NCBI GenBank assembly: GCA_030697975.1
Contig: JAUYOQ010000114.1
Coordinates: 1 to 13,262 of the forward strand
Length of the DNA stretch: 13,262 nucleotides
Source: Nitrosopumilaceae archaeon
GTDB taxonomy: Archaea; Thermoproteota; Nitrososphaeria; Nitrososphaerales; Nitrosopumilaceae
Direction: 5' to 3'
In this document: piece by piece, positions 1 through 7,374 of the stretch
Position numbering within the stretch: position 1 is the first letter of the stretch
Layout of the letters: each line of letters begins with the position of its first letter
Notes under the pieces: generated by a model
What the model saw: the letters and a program-made list of their open reading frames with translations, nothing else
What the model was told of the DNA's origin: nothing
Database searches by the model: none
Program-made: the position numbers and the translations under genes

Positions 1-657
1 AACATCAGCGTTTTTTACAGCAGAGGATGGATCATTTGTAAGTAATATCTCTACGTGTTTTTTAGATTCTGTCACAACGCGCTGATTTGGTTCAAATCCT
101 TTTGGTGTTGCAATTGCCATATTGATGCTAGATTTTGCACAACCATAGATAAGCGAGTTGCATACATTATTACCGTCCCCAACCCACGCTATTTTTAGTC
201 CTGCCAATGTCTTCTTTTTTTCTTTGATAGTCATAAGATCGGCTAATATTTGACATGGATGAAATGAATTTGACAAGCCATTAATTACAGGAACTGTTGC
301 GTTTTTTGCTAGTTCTTCTATTGTCTCGTGCTCATAGACACGTGCCAAGATAGCATTTACGTATCGTGAGAGAGTTTTTGCAGTATCACCAATAGATTCG
401 CCTCGTGATAGTTGTAGATCATTTGATGATAAATTTAGTGCATAGCCACCTAATTGGAACATCCCAGTCTCAAAGCTGACACGAGTCCGTGTGGAGGGTT
501 TTTGAAATATCATTGCCAAAGTTTTGTTTTTAAGTAATGGTGTGTTCTTGCCTTTCTTGTGTTCTTTTTTTAGCTTTATTGCTAGTTCAAGTATCTCTGC
601 AAGCTCTTTTTTATCTAATTCACGAAGAGTGAGAATATTCTTTGTTTTTAATTTCAT
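1..657 (-). CDS. argF: Ornithine carbamoyltransferase, C-terminus cut off by the window edge
   Basis: Transfers the carbamoyl group of carbamoyl phosphate to ornithine to make citrulline, a cytosolic step of arginine synthesis. I translated 219 codons from ATG at 657; the frame stays open to base 1, so roughly the last third of a normal ~300-residue enzyme lies outside. Visible family motifs are the carbamoyl-phosphate loop STRTR near residue 55, LSRGESIGDT near residue 83, HPCQ near residue 132 (the ornithine carbamoyltransferase form of the HPxQ loop) and WVGDGNNV at the start of the ornithine-binding domain. HPCQ and the overall pattern favour OTCase over aspartate carbamoyltransferase. 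The ATG overlaps the ftsY stop as ATGA (657-654), so it is probably translationally coupled to ftsY and belongs to the pfdA-ftsY-argF operon. No separate promoter is evident. The call is secure; only the C-terminal ornithine loop cannot be checked. Confidence 0.95.
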   Translation of the reverse strand, partial: MKLKTKNILTLRELDKKELAEILELAIKLKKEHKKGKNTPLLKNKTLAMIFQKPSTRTRVSFETGMFQLGGYALNLSSNDLQLSRGESIGDTAKTLSRYVNAILARVYEHETIEELAKNATVPVINGLSNSFHPCQILADLMTIKEKKKTLAGLKIAWVGDGNNVCNSLIYGCAKSSINMAIATPKGFEPNQRVVTESKKHVEILLTNDPSSAVKNADV

Positions 658-1937
658 TTTCTAAGTTTTCCAAAAAATGAACGCTTCTTTTTAGGTTTTG
701 GTATGTCATTGTTTAGTTCGTTTGAATCATCTTGAATGTTTTTTTCGGATTTTGGTCGACCGTTTGCAATCCATTCCTTGATTTTAGCAGCTAATTCTCT
801 TGCTTGTGTATCATTTTCTGGTGGCGACACACCGAATTGTTCTACATAATTGTTAATATCTTCAGTTTTTATTCCCTCAAAAGGATCTTCATTCTCACTA
901 ATTTTTTCAAAAGATTCTGTTGGTTTAATTTCTTGTTTTTTTGCCTGGGTTTGAACTAGTGATTCATTTTGTATTTTAGTTACGGGTTGTTCCATATGTT
1001 GTATTTTGGTTTCAGTACCATAAGATTCAGGTTTAACTCCAAAAACTGTCTCAATAAATAATTCCTTATCAAAAGGTTTTAGATCCTTATAGCCCTGACC
1101 TACGCCGACAAAAAGAATTGGTGTGTTAGTGACTTTGACAATTGACAGTGCAGCTCCGCCACGGGCATCTGCATCGCTCTTTGTCAATATGGCACCGTCA
1201 AATTTTACGTGTTGATAAAACTCCCTTGCTTGGTTTACGGTATCATTTCCTGCTAATGAATCACCGACAAAAAGTTTTAGATCAGGATTAACTACTTTAG
1301 TTATTTTTGCAATTTGATCCATCAAGTTTTTGCTTGTTTGCATCCTACCTGCCGTATCAATTAGTACACAATCAATTTTATTGGATTTAGCATGTAGAAC
1401 AGCGTCTTTTGCTACAGCCGCTGGGTCAGCTCCATAGTTTTGTGCAATTATCTTCAAGTTGAGTCGATTTGTGTGCTCTGTTAGCTGTTCAATAGCTCCT
1501 GCACGGTAGGTATCTGCTGCTGCAACTACTACTGAAAATTTCGCTTGTTGTAACATGTGTGCTAATTTTGCAAGTGTTGTGGTTTTTCCAGTACCGTTTA
1601 TTCCTACAAATAAAATTACATATGGTTCCTGTAACTTTTTTTTTGCACTTATCTTTTCCAAAATATCGATTTTGCCAGTTGCATCAAACAAAACAGAAAT
1701 ACTATCAATTAGGCTTTTTTTTACTAGGGATTCTATTTCGTGTTTGTCTACTTTGGTCCCTATCAGGCTTTTTTTAAGATCAGATTTAAGGGAATCAATG
1801 ACTTCGGTGGCAACGTCTGATTCGAGTAATGAAATTTCTAGTTGTTGGAGTATATTGTTTATGTCCTTTTCTGATAGTTCCTTTTCGCTAAAACTTTTTG
1901 CTACGTTTGAAAAAGCACTACGTAAATTTTCAAACAT
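654..1937 (-). CDS. ftsY: Signal recognition particle receptor FtsY with a long C-terminal extension
   Basis: SRP receptor GTPase that docks SRP54-ribosome complexes at the membrane for co-translational insertion. An N-domain helical bundle (residues ~1-95) is followed by the G domain: P-loop GINGTGKTTT (112-121), DTYRAGA (142-148), DTAGR (194-198), TKSD (252-255) and the FtsY-type closing motif GVGQGY (278-283) followed by DLKPFD. GVGQ...PFD separates it from SRP54, and there is no M domain. The NG core ends near residue 300, but the protein continues for about 127 residues. That tail is mostly charged and apparently disordered, has a short predicted helical segment (~355-395), and ends in the basic cluster KPKKKRSFFGKLRK (414-427). 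Bacterial FtsY carries its charged membrane-targeting region at the N-terminus, so the tail may play that part here (inference). It starts 4 nt after the pfdA stop and its TGA overlaps the argF ATG, so it is the middle gene of an operon. Confidence 0.97.
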   Translation of the reverse strand: MFENLRSAFSNVAKSFSEKELSEKDINNILQQLEISLLESDVATEVIDSLKSDLKKSLIGTKVDKHEIESLVKKSLIDSISVLFDATGKIDILEKISAKKKLQEPYVILFVGINGTGKTTTLAKLAHMLQQAKFSVVVAAADTYRAGAIEQLTEHTNRLNLKIIAQNYGADPAAVAKDAVLHAKSNKIDCVLIDTAGRMQTSKNLMDQIAKITKVVNPDLKLFVGDSLAGNDTVNQAREFYQHVKFDGAILTKSDADARGGAALSIVKVTNTPILFVGVGQGYKDLKPFDKELFIETVFGVKPESYGTETKIQHMEQPVTKIQNESLVQTQAKKQEIKPTESFEKISENEDPFEGIKTEDINNYVEQFGVSPPENDTQARELAAKIKEWIANGRPKSEKNIQDDSNELNNDIPKPKKKRSFFGKLRK

Positions 1938-1941
1938 GGTA

Positions 1942-2367
1942 TCATTGTTGTTTTTGGGTTCTCTCTGCTTGCATCAAGCGATTCATTTCATGTTTTCCCT
2001 GTTCTAACCTAAGGGCTATCTCTTGCTTTTGTGCAGCAGTTTCTTTTAACGCAATCTCTATTTCTTTAATTCTAGATTCAATGTAATTTATTGTTGATTC
2101 TTTGTCTTTTTCCATTGCAGCTCCAGCACCTACATTTAATACAATTTTTTCATGTGGTAAAATTTTTGCTTTTACAAAAGTACCTAGTCCTAATGGCACT
2201 AGTGTTTCATAGTCTGCGTCTTCCTTAATAGCTTTAATTGATTCAATGGCAGATGTTGCTTCTCTTAATACATTGATCATATAATTTTCCTTTTGCATCA
2301 AATCTGCAAAATAGGATTCAAGAATTTGCATTTGATACAATAATTGTTGTGCTTGTTCTTCACTCAT
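1942..2367 (-). CDS. pfdA: Prefoldin subunit alpha
   Basis: Alpha subunit of the hexameric archaeal prefoldin (two alpha, four beta), a jellyfish-shaped chaperone that holds unfolded proteins for the thermosome. The 141-residue product has the expected plan: an N-terminal coiled-coil helix (about residues 2-50), a central beta-hairpin region containing VPLGLGTFVKA and a glycine-rich VGAGAAME segment, then a C-terminal coiled-coil helix to the end. A longer reading frame begins at TTG 2376, but I chose ATG 2367 because a TATA-like GTTTATAAC lies 28 nt upstream, which would place transcription start at this ATG. It is the first gene of the pfdA-ftsY-argF operon, with 4 nt to ftsY. Close pfdA-ftsY linkage is common in archaea; the ribosomal protein LX gene often found upstream is not present here. 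Confidence 0.93.
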   Translation of the reverse strand: MSEEQAQQLLYQMQILESYFADLMQKENYMINVLREATSAIESIKAIKEDADYETLVPLGLGTFVKAKILPHEKIVLNVGAGAAMEKDKESTINYIESRIKEIEIALKETAAQKQEIALRLEQGKHEMNRLMQAERTQKQQ

Positions 2368-2390
2368 TTGAAACAAAATCAGGTTTGCAG

Positions 2391-2399
2391 GTTATAAAC
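2391..2399 (-). promoter_or_regulatory. TATA box of the pfdA operon
   Basis: The minus strand reads GTTTATAAC, centred 28 nt upstream of ATG 2367. That spacing matches an archaeal TATA box driving a leaderless transcript starting at or beside the ATG. It is the only good TATA match in the 125-nt gap between pfdA and the SOD gene. Apart from this box and the SOD terminator tract, the gap holds a small CACAAATGTG hairpin-like sequence (2426-2435) that I cannot assign. Confidence 0.6.
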
Positions 2400-2471
2400 T
2401 CATTTATGACATGTAATGAATAAACCACAAATGTGTAAAATGTGAAAATTGATCTGGTTAAAGTTTAGAAT

Positions 2472-2477
2472 AAAAAA
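2472..2477 (-). terminator. U-tract terminator after the SOD gene
   Basis: On the minus strand the SOD stop is followed 15 nt later by six consecutive T in the context TATCTTTTTTATTC. Archaeal RNA polymerase terminates on such U-tracts without needing a hairpin. It would insulate the SOD transcript from the pfdA promoter just downstream. Confidence 0.4.
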
Positions 2478-2492
2478 GATAAGATGGAAAAT

Positions 2493-3113
2493 TTACTTTG
2501 CTTTAGACAATCTCTTGTCCACTTCTTCCCAATTAACTACATTCCACCAAGCTGCAACGTAATCTGGTCGTTTGTTTTGGTACTTTAGATAATAGGCATG
2601 TTCCCATACATCCAAGCCCAATAATGGAACCAATCCTTCTGTTCTAGGACTTGTTTGATTCTGCATGGCTTTGTATTCCACTTTAAGTGATTTTGGATTG
2701 TAAACAAGCCATCCCCAACCACTTCCCTGTATTGCAGCTGTTTGTGATGAAAATTGTTCTTTGAAGGTAGCAAAACTTCCAAAGGATTTTTTAATTTCAT
2801 CTGCTACAGTGCCGCCAGGTTCTCCTCCGCCATTTGTTTTCATGTTGTTCCAGAATAGCTTGTGATTGTCGTATCCACCACCGTTGAAGTTTATTGCACC
2901 TCGTTGATCATCAGGTACTTGGCTAAGGTTTGCCAGAATTTCAGTGATGTCTTTTTTTTGTACATCTGAACTACATTTTTCTAATGCAGCATTCATTTTG
3001 TCAGTATATGCTTGATGATGTTTTGTATGGTGTATTTCCATAGTTTTTGCATCGATGTGTGGTTCTAATGCATCGTAAGCATATGGTAATTTAGGAAGTT
3101 CGTATTTTGCCAT
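2493..3113 (-). CDS. sod: Superoxide dismutase, Fe/Mn family
   Basis: Converts superoxide to oxygen and hydrogen peroxide; a cytosolic defence enzyme of an aerobic archaeon. From ATG 3113 the product is 206 residues, normal for the family. The four metal ligands are in place: H28 (in IHHTKHHQAY), H84 (in NHKLFW), and D168 and H172 (in DVWEHAYY). Y36 matches the conserved active-site tyrosine. GSGWGWLVYN (130-139) and the NQTSP segment (152-156) resemble Mn-type enzymes, but metal choice cannot be read safely from sequence; Mn or cambialistic is likely. A longer frame starts at 3131 (adding MLLMTS). I chose the inner ATG because the family begins at AKYELPKLPYAYDALEPHID and because a TATA element lies ~26 nt upstream of it. 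It is divergent from the protease gene, with which it appears to share that element. Confidence 0.96.
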   Translation of the reverse strand: MAKYELPKLPYAYDALEPHIDAKTMEIHHTKHHQAYTDKMNAALEKCSSDVQKKDITEILANLSQVPDDQRGAINFNGGGYDNHKLFWNNMKTNGGGEPGGTVADEIKKSFGSFATFKEQFSSQTAAIQGSGWGWLVYNPKSLKVEYKAMQNQTSPRTEGLVPLLGLDVWEHAYYLKYQNKRPDYVAAWWNVVNWEEVDKRLSKAK

Positions 3114-3133
3114 ACTGGTCATTAACAGCAATG

Positions 3134-3143
3134 CAATTTATTG
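3134..3143. promoter_or_regulatory. Quasi-palindromic TATA element shared by SOD and protease genes
   Basis: CAATTTATTG reads CAATAAATTG on the other strand, so it is TATA-like in both directions. On the minus strand it is centred ~26 nt from the SOD ATG (3113), giving a leaderless SOD mRNA. On the plus strand a start site ~26 nt away would fall near 3165, leaving a ~24-nt leader before the protease GTG (3189) that contains the Shine-Dalgarno sequence at 3178-3182. No second TATA box of similar quality is present in the 75-nt gap. Confidence 0.5.
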
Positions 3144-3177
3144 GTTTAGTAAGGAATGAATTTTTACCTACCAATAT

Positions 3178-3182
3178 GAGGT
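3178..3182 (+). promoter_or_regulatory. Shine-Dalgarno site of the protease gene
   Basis: GAGGT lies 6 nt before GTG 3189 and is complementary to the conserved 3' end of archaeal 16S rRNA. It supports this GTG as the start codon and implies a leadered transcript, unlike the divergent SOD gene. Confidence 0.65.
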
Positions 3183-3188
3183 AAAACT

Positions 3189-5222
3189 GTGAAACATAGC
3201 AAAATAATTTTTTTCCTAGTTATATTTGGTTTAAGTTTAGTTTTATCGTTACATTATTTGCCCCCCAAAGATAACGTAGAAATTTTTGTGTCTAAAAGCG
3301 GTCCTTACATAGGTGTTAATTATCCACAAAAATTAGGATATGACGGTACTGGCATTACAATCGCAGTAATAGATACTGGTATTGACTATAATCATCCTGA
3401 TCTGTTTGGGCTAGGTCCTAATGGCAAGGTTATAGGTGGTTATGATTTTGTTGATAATGACAAAACGCCTTTTGATATAAACGGTCATGGCACTGAGGTT
3501 GCAGGTATCATAGCTGCTGATGGTACGATAAGTGGAATAGCACCAAAAGCAAAACTTTTAGCTTATAGAGTCTCAGATACTGGAGAATCGGTTTCATCAG
3601 ATCTTATAGTTAAAGCAATTGAACAAGCTATAATCGATAAAGCAGACATCATTAACATAAGTCTAGGCGTAAACAAGACCAACAAGATGATTGATGATAG
3701 CGTAAACAAGGCAGTAAACCATGGAATTGTTGTTGTCACAGCAGCAGGTAACAATGGTCCTGGTTTAGGAACCATTGGAAGTCCTGGTAAAAATCCAAAT
3801 TCGATTACTGTTGGTGCATCATACAATAACGTAACCTCTAGTATTGTAGCTACATTTGATGCAGGGAACAAACAATTTTCAGTTTTTCCCATGGTCGGCA
3901 CAAATGCACTAGATGAATCAATTACAGGAAAGATCGTATTTGGAAAATATGGCAGGGAAAAAGATCTATCAAATCTTGATGTAAATGACTCTATTTTACT
4001 TGTAGAGCGTGGAAGTGATACTGAAGGCGAAGTCCTCTATTTTTCTGAAAAAGAAAAAAATGCTGCAGATCATGGCGCAAATGCTGTAATAGTATACAAC
4101 AACGAAGAAGGAATCTTTTTTGGTGAGCTATTTCATGAATTTAATACTGCAGATTATAGACCTAGAATACCAGTGTTGTCTCTTTCAAATGAGGAAGGAT
4201 TGATACTAAAACAAATGGCAGAAAACAGTACGGTTGGAAAATTAAACATATTCTATAATCCAGATTTTGTTGTGCCTTTTAGTTCAAGAGGACCTGTTTC
4301 TCCTTTTTACATAAAGCCCGACTTGGTTGCCCCAGGTGCGTTTGTAAACACTACACTAAACAACGGACGATATAATTTAACAAGTGGAACTAGTTTTGCG
4401 GCACCTCATGTATCAGGTGTAATAGCGCTCCTTTTACAGAAAAACCCCGACTTGAAACCAGAAGAAATAAAATCATTGTTGGTAACAACTACTGCCCCGG
4501 TTTCTGACCCGTATGGACAGCAGTTTCCATTTGAGGTTGCCGGTACAGGAAGGATAAATGCGACGAGAGTATTTGATGCAAATTTGATTATCAAGCCATC
4601 ATATTTGATATTTAATTTATCAACTGAAAAAAGAACTCAAAGCGAGCATTTACAAATTGAATCACTTGATGGCAATCTTGAAAATCTAAGTGTCAGTTTT
4701 GATGGCGATGAGGTTTTTGATTTTGATTATAAACTTGAGGGCAAAATACTTCATGTCACAATTTCAGCAATTGAACAAGTTTTTGGAGAGTATGAAGGTA
4801 AAATCATCATCAAACATGATGACATCAGTTATACTGTACCTATTCTGATTCACATTACCAAGGGTTCGCTATTTGTAAATGAACAAGATGGAAAATTGCA
4901 TTTTAAAATTACTTATCCGGATGAATGGTCATATGCAAAGATTTCAGTCATAAACAAAGAAACCGGACAAGTAGAAACAACATCTGCTACTCCAAACAAA
5001 ACCACTACACTTGATGTTTCTGATTCAGGAAAATATTGGATTGAAGGAAAAATTACTTCTGGTGATACTGTATCCGATGTTTATGATATTATTGATGTGA
5101 AATTTGCCGAAAATAAAGAGATAGATGTTTTTAGTTTCTTAGATATTCCACAAAAAACGATTTTAATTATCTTTATAGTTACTGCTGCGATAGCATTGGT
5201 TGGATTAAAAATAAGAAGATAA
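3189..5222 (+). CDS. Membrane-anchored subtilisin-like serine protease (S8 family) with inserted PA-like domain
   Basis: An exported serine endopeptidase of 677 residues. A hydrophobic N-terminal segment (~5-22) acts as signal peptide or anchor, and the catalytic domain begins almost at once (~35). The triad is D62 (VIDTGIDYNHPDL), H100 (GHGTEVAG) and S402 (SGTSFAAPHVSG), with oxyanion asparagine N188 (AAGNNG). A ~130-residue insertion (about 230-360) between Asn and Ser looks like a PA (protease-associated) domain, as in subtilases of the C5a-peptidase and plant subtilase type. Residues ~465-640 look like two beta-sandwich modules. A C-terminal hydrophobic helix (~655-673) followed by KIRR suggests a tail anchor facing outside. 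There is no room for the usual ~70-residue inhibitor propeptide. Several NxS/T sequons fit an exported glycoprotein. GTG start with a good Shine-Dalgarno. Substrate unknown. The gene ends 7 nt from the convergent pckA stop. Confidence 0.95.
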   Translation: MKHSKIIFFLVIFGLSLVLSLHYLPPKDNVEIFVSKSGPYIGVNYPQKLGYDGTGITIAVIDTGIDYNHPDLFGLGPNGKVIGGYDFVDNDKTPFDINGHGTEVAGIIAADGTISGIAPKAKLLAYRVSDTGESVSSDLIVKAIEQAIIDKADIINISLGVNKTNKMIDDSVNKAVNHGIVVVTAAGNNGPGLGTIGSPGKNPNSITVGASYNNVTSSIVATFDAGNKQFSVFPMVGTNALDESITGKIVFGKYGREKDLSNLDVNDSILLVERGSDTEGEVLYFSEKEKNAADHGANAVIVYNNEEGIFFGELFHEFNTADYRPRIPVLSLSNEEGLILKQMAENSTVGKLNIFYNPDFVVPFSSRGPVSPFYIKPDLVAPGAFVNTTLNNGRYNLTSGTSFAAPHVSGVIALLLQKNPDLKPEEIKSLLVTTTAPVSDPYGQQFPFEVAGTGRINATRVFDANLIIKPSYLIFNLSTEKRTQSEHLQIESLDGNLENLSVSFDGDEVFDFDYKLEGKILHVTISAIEQVFGEYEGKIIIKHDDISYTVPILIHITKGSLFVNEQDGKLHFKITYPDEWSYAKISVINKETGQVETTSATPNKTTTLDVSDSGKYWIEGKITSGDTVSDVYDIIDVKFAENKEIDVFSFLDIPQKTILIIFIVTAAIALVGLKIRR

Positions 5223-5229
5223 AGGTGTT

Positions 5230-6825
5230 TTAGATTTTTGGACCGGCGTTACGGATCTCTTTTGGTATATCTTTGAATTTATCAAAGTTGTCTACAAACA
5301 TTTGAGCAAGTTTTTTTGCAGATAGGTCATAGGAATCTTTGTCAATCCAAGTATTTTTTGGATCCAAGATCTCAGAAGGAACGTTTGTGCACTTTGTTGG
5401 TATATCCAAATTGAATAACTCGTTGTGTCTGCATTTAACGTCATCAAGTTCGCCTGTCAATGCAGCAGTAACCATTGCTCTGCTGTATTTTATATTGATG
5501 CGTTTTCCCACACCATATGGTCCTCCAGACCAACCAGTGTTTATCAAGTAAACTGTAGTATTGTGTTCTTTGATCTTTTCACCTAGCATTTTGGCATAAG
5601 CAGCTGCAGGTCGTGGCATAAACGGTGCACCAAAACATGCAGAGAAGGTAGCTTTTGGTTCTTTGATTCCCCGTTCGGTTCCAGCAAGCTTGCTTGTATA
5701 TCCTGATAAAAAGTGGTACATTGCACCTTCGTTTGTTAGTTTTGAGACAGGTGGCAGGACACCTAGCGCATCTGCTGTTAGAAACACAATAACCTTTGGA
5801 TGTCCACCAACGCTTGGAATAACTGCACCTGGGATGTAGTCTAGTGGATATGCAGCTCTAGTATTTTCTGTCAGACTTCCATCATCAAAATTTGGTTTCA
5901 AAGTTTGTTTATCGATAAGAACATTCTCTAATACGGCACCTGACTTTATCGCATTCCATATTTGTGGTTCTGCTTCAGGATTAAGGTTGATACATTTGGC
6001 ATAACAGCCACCTTCAAAGTTAAAGATTCCGTTATTGGACCAACCATGTTCGTCATCGCCAATGAGCATTCTATTTGGATCTGCAGACAAGCTTGTTTTT
6101 CCTGTACCTGATAAACCAAAGAATAGTGCAGTGTCTCTATTTTTTCCGATATTTGCTGAGCAATGCATTGGAAAAACATCACGTGTTGGAAGGATGTAAT
6201 TCATAACGGAAAACAGTGATTTTTTCATTTCCCCTGCATAGCTGGTTCCTCCAATCAGAACCAGTTTTTTAGACAGATTTATCATGATGAAGATGTTCGA
6301 ATTGGTTCCATCTATTTCTTGAATTGCCTCAAAATCATTAATGCATATTAAAGTAAATTCTGGTTCATGGTGTTCTAGTTCTTCTTGTGTTGGTCTTACA
6401 AATAGCTGCCTTGCAAACAAGCTTTGCCATGCATAGTCATTTATGACTCTAATTGCCAGTCGGTTTTCTTTATCTGCACCTACAAATCCATCAAAAACGA
6501 AAATCTCTTTGCCTTCAACAAATTTTTTCATTTTAGTAAATATCTTATCAAATTTTCCTGGAGGGAATTGCTGGTTTATCTTACCCCAATCTACTGCATC
6601 ATGCGTCTCATCATCATATACTATGTACCTATCATCAGGCGATCTTCCAGTGTATTTACCGGTTTTGACAGATAATGAACCGGTGCTTGTAACCATTCCT
6701 TCATTTTTTTGAACTGCAAGTTCAACTAGCTTTGTTGGAGACAGGTTTCGGTATACTTTTGATGGATTAATTCCAAGAGCGATAAGCTGTGATGTGAACT
6801 TGTTTGTAATGTATGTCTCTGTCAT
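5230..6825 (-). CDS. pckA: ATP-dependent phosphoenolpyruvate carboxykinase
   Basis: Converts oxaloacetate and ATP to phosphoenolpyruvate, CO2 and ADP, the entry step of gluconeogenesis. In an autotroph it draws on C4 acids made by CO2 fixation. The 531-residue length is normal for the ATP form. Visible motifs: TGRSPDDRYIV (59-69, oxaloacetate-binding arginine), MHCSANIG (220-227), the kinase-1a P-loop GLSGTGKTSLSAD (237-249), the kinase-2/metal site GDDEHGW (256-262), NFEGGCYAKCINL (269-281) and ENTRAAYPLDY (320-330). GLSGTGKT plus GDDEHGW separate it from the GTP-dependent form. The ATG at 6825 follows a strong Shine-Dalgarno AGGTG by 7 nt. It is transcribed alone, divergent from rpl32e across a 144-nt gap and convergent with the protease. 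Confidence 0.97.
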   Translation of the reverse strand: MTETYITNKFTSQLIALGINPSKVYRNLSPTKLVELAVQKNEGMVTSTGSLSVKTGKYTGRSPDDRYIVYDDETHDAVDWGKINQQFPPGKFDKIFTKMKKFVEGKEIFVFDGFVGADKENRLAIRVINDYAWQSLFARQLFVRPTQEELEHHEPEFTLICINDFEAIQEIDGTNSNIFIMINLSKKLVLIGGTSYAGEMKKSLFSVMNYILPTRDVFPMHCSANIGKNRDTALFFGLSGTGKTSLSADPNRMLIGDDEHGWSNNGIFNFEGGCYAKCINLNPEAEPQIWNAIKSGAVLENVLIDKQTLKPNFDDGSLTENTRAAYPLDYIPGAVIPSVGGHPKVIVFLTADALGVLPPVSKLTNEGAMYHFLSGYTSKLAGTERGIKEPKATFSACFGAPFMPRPAAAYAKMLGEKIKEHNTTVYLINTGWSGGPYGVGKRINIKYSRAMVTAALTGELDDVKCRHNELFNLDIPTKCTNVPSEILDPKNTWIDKDSYDLSAKKLAQMFVDNFDKFKDIPKEIRNAGPKI

Positions 6826-6832
6826 TAGCTAA

Positions 6833-6837
6833 CACCT
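6833..6837 (-). promoter_or_regulatory. Shine-Dalgarno site of pckA
   Basis: The minus strand reads AGGTG 7 nt before ATG 6825, one of the best matches to the 16S 3' end in this window. It fixes the pckA start and implies a leadered mRNA. AT-rich TATA candidates lie at ~6851-6862, ~6876-6883 and ~6890-6897; I cannot choose among them. Confidence 0.65.
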
Positions 6838-6844
6838 GAGATTA

Positions 6845-6880
6845 CATATGAAATAAAAAATTGAGCAATCATATGGAATA
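6845..6880. repeat. Direct repeat CATATG(A/G)AATA upstream of pckA
   Basis: CATATGAAATA (6845-6855) and CATATGGAATA (6870-6880) are 11-bp direct repeats with one mismatch, 25 bp apart, each built on the palindrome CATATG. They lie 20 and 45 nt upstream of the pckA ATG, in the divergent pckA/rpl32e promoter region. The placement would suit an operator, but the sequence is AT-rich and chance is possible. Confidence 0.35.
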
Positions 6881-6941
6881 TTCAATCGAATTTTATTCCT
6901 TTTTATCTCTTTTCTTGTTGTGGCTATTATTTAGATACCTA

Positions 6942-6953
6942 TTTATTTAAAAA
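6942..6953 (+). promoter_or_regulatory. TATA box of rpl32e-rpl19e
   Basis: TTTATTTAAAAA is the best TATA match before rpl32e, centred ~23 nt from ATG 6970. Transcription would start at or just inside that ATG, so the mRNA is leaderless or has almost no leader. If start occurs a few bases later, ATG 6997 would be the real start codon. Confidence 0.55.
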
Positions 6954-6969
6954 TTCGAAATTCACCTTC

Positions 6970-7374
6970 ATGACGATAAATAAGGAAAGACTTGCGATGA
7001 GAGAAGAGATTACAAAAAATAGACCCTCTTTTGTAAGACAAGAAAGCTGGCGCTACAAAAGATTACACATCCAATGGAGAAAACCAAAAGGCATTGATAA
7101 TCGTCAGAGAAGACAGGAAGGAAGAAGCACTCCTGCCCTTGTCAGGGTTGGTTATCGAGGGCCAAAAATTTCACGAGGCTTACATCCTTCTGGATATACT
7201 GATAATTTAGTTTACAATGTTAATGACTTGGAAAAATTAAATCCAAAAACAGACGGTGTTAGGATTGGTCACAGTGTTGGGACTAAAAAAAGAACACAGA
7301 TCATAATTAAGGCTAAAGAAAGAAAATTCAAAGTTTTTAATGCAAGGGTGTCTGCAAGTGGTAGTAAATCTTAG
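6970..7374 (+). CDS. rpl32e: Large-subunit ribosomal protein L32e
   Basis: An archaeal/eukaryotic ribosomal protein of the 50S subunit. The family signature is clear: RPSFVRQESWRYKRL, WRKPKGIDNRQRR, VGYRGPKISRGLHPSGY and VRIGHSVGTKKR, in order. The 134-residue length is normal. The start is less certain: ATG 6970 gives MTINKERLAMREE..., while ATG 6997 would remove nine residues. I kept 6970 because the TATA box is too close to exclude it and the extra residues continue a plausible basic helix. The stop overlaps rpl19e by 17 nt, so the pair is co-transcribed and probably coupled. In most archaea these two genes sit inside the large S10/spc ribosomal operon between L6 and L18; here they stand alone between pckA and an alkyltransferase gene. 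Confidence 0.95.
   Translation: MTINKERLAMREEITKNRPSFVRQESWRYKRLHIQWRKPKGIDNRQRRQEGRSTPALVRVGYRGPKISRGLHPSGYTDNLVYNVNDLEKLNPKTDGVRIGHSVGTKKRTQIIIKAKERKFKVFNARVSASGSKS
7345..7350 (+). promoter_or_regulatory. Shine-Dalgarno site of rpl19e inside the end of rpl32e
   Basis: AGGGTG lies 7 nt before GTG 7358, within the last codons of rpl32e. Its spacing matches those before pckA and rpl1. It supports the GTG start of L19e over the ATG at 7340, which would place this site inside the coding region. Confidence 0.55.

Noticed and set aside
1555..2007. 150-codon open frame on the plus strand opposite ftsY and pfdA
   Set aside because: It is antisense to two well-conserved genes, has no family signature, and its hydrophobic/Ser-Phe-rich composition is what antisense translation of an AT-rich GTPase gene gives.
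2426..2444. CACAAATGTG plus a further TGTG between pfdA and SOD as a regulatory hairpin
   Set aside because: The arms are only 4 bp, a common chance event in AT-rich DNA, and they do not line up with either promoter.
3563..3901. 112-codon open frame opposite the protease gene
   Set aside because: A shadow of the catalytic domain coding sequence, with no independent evidence.
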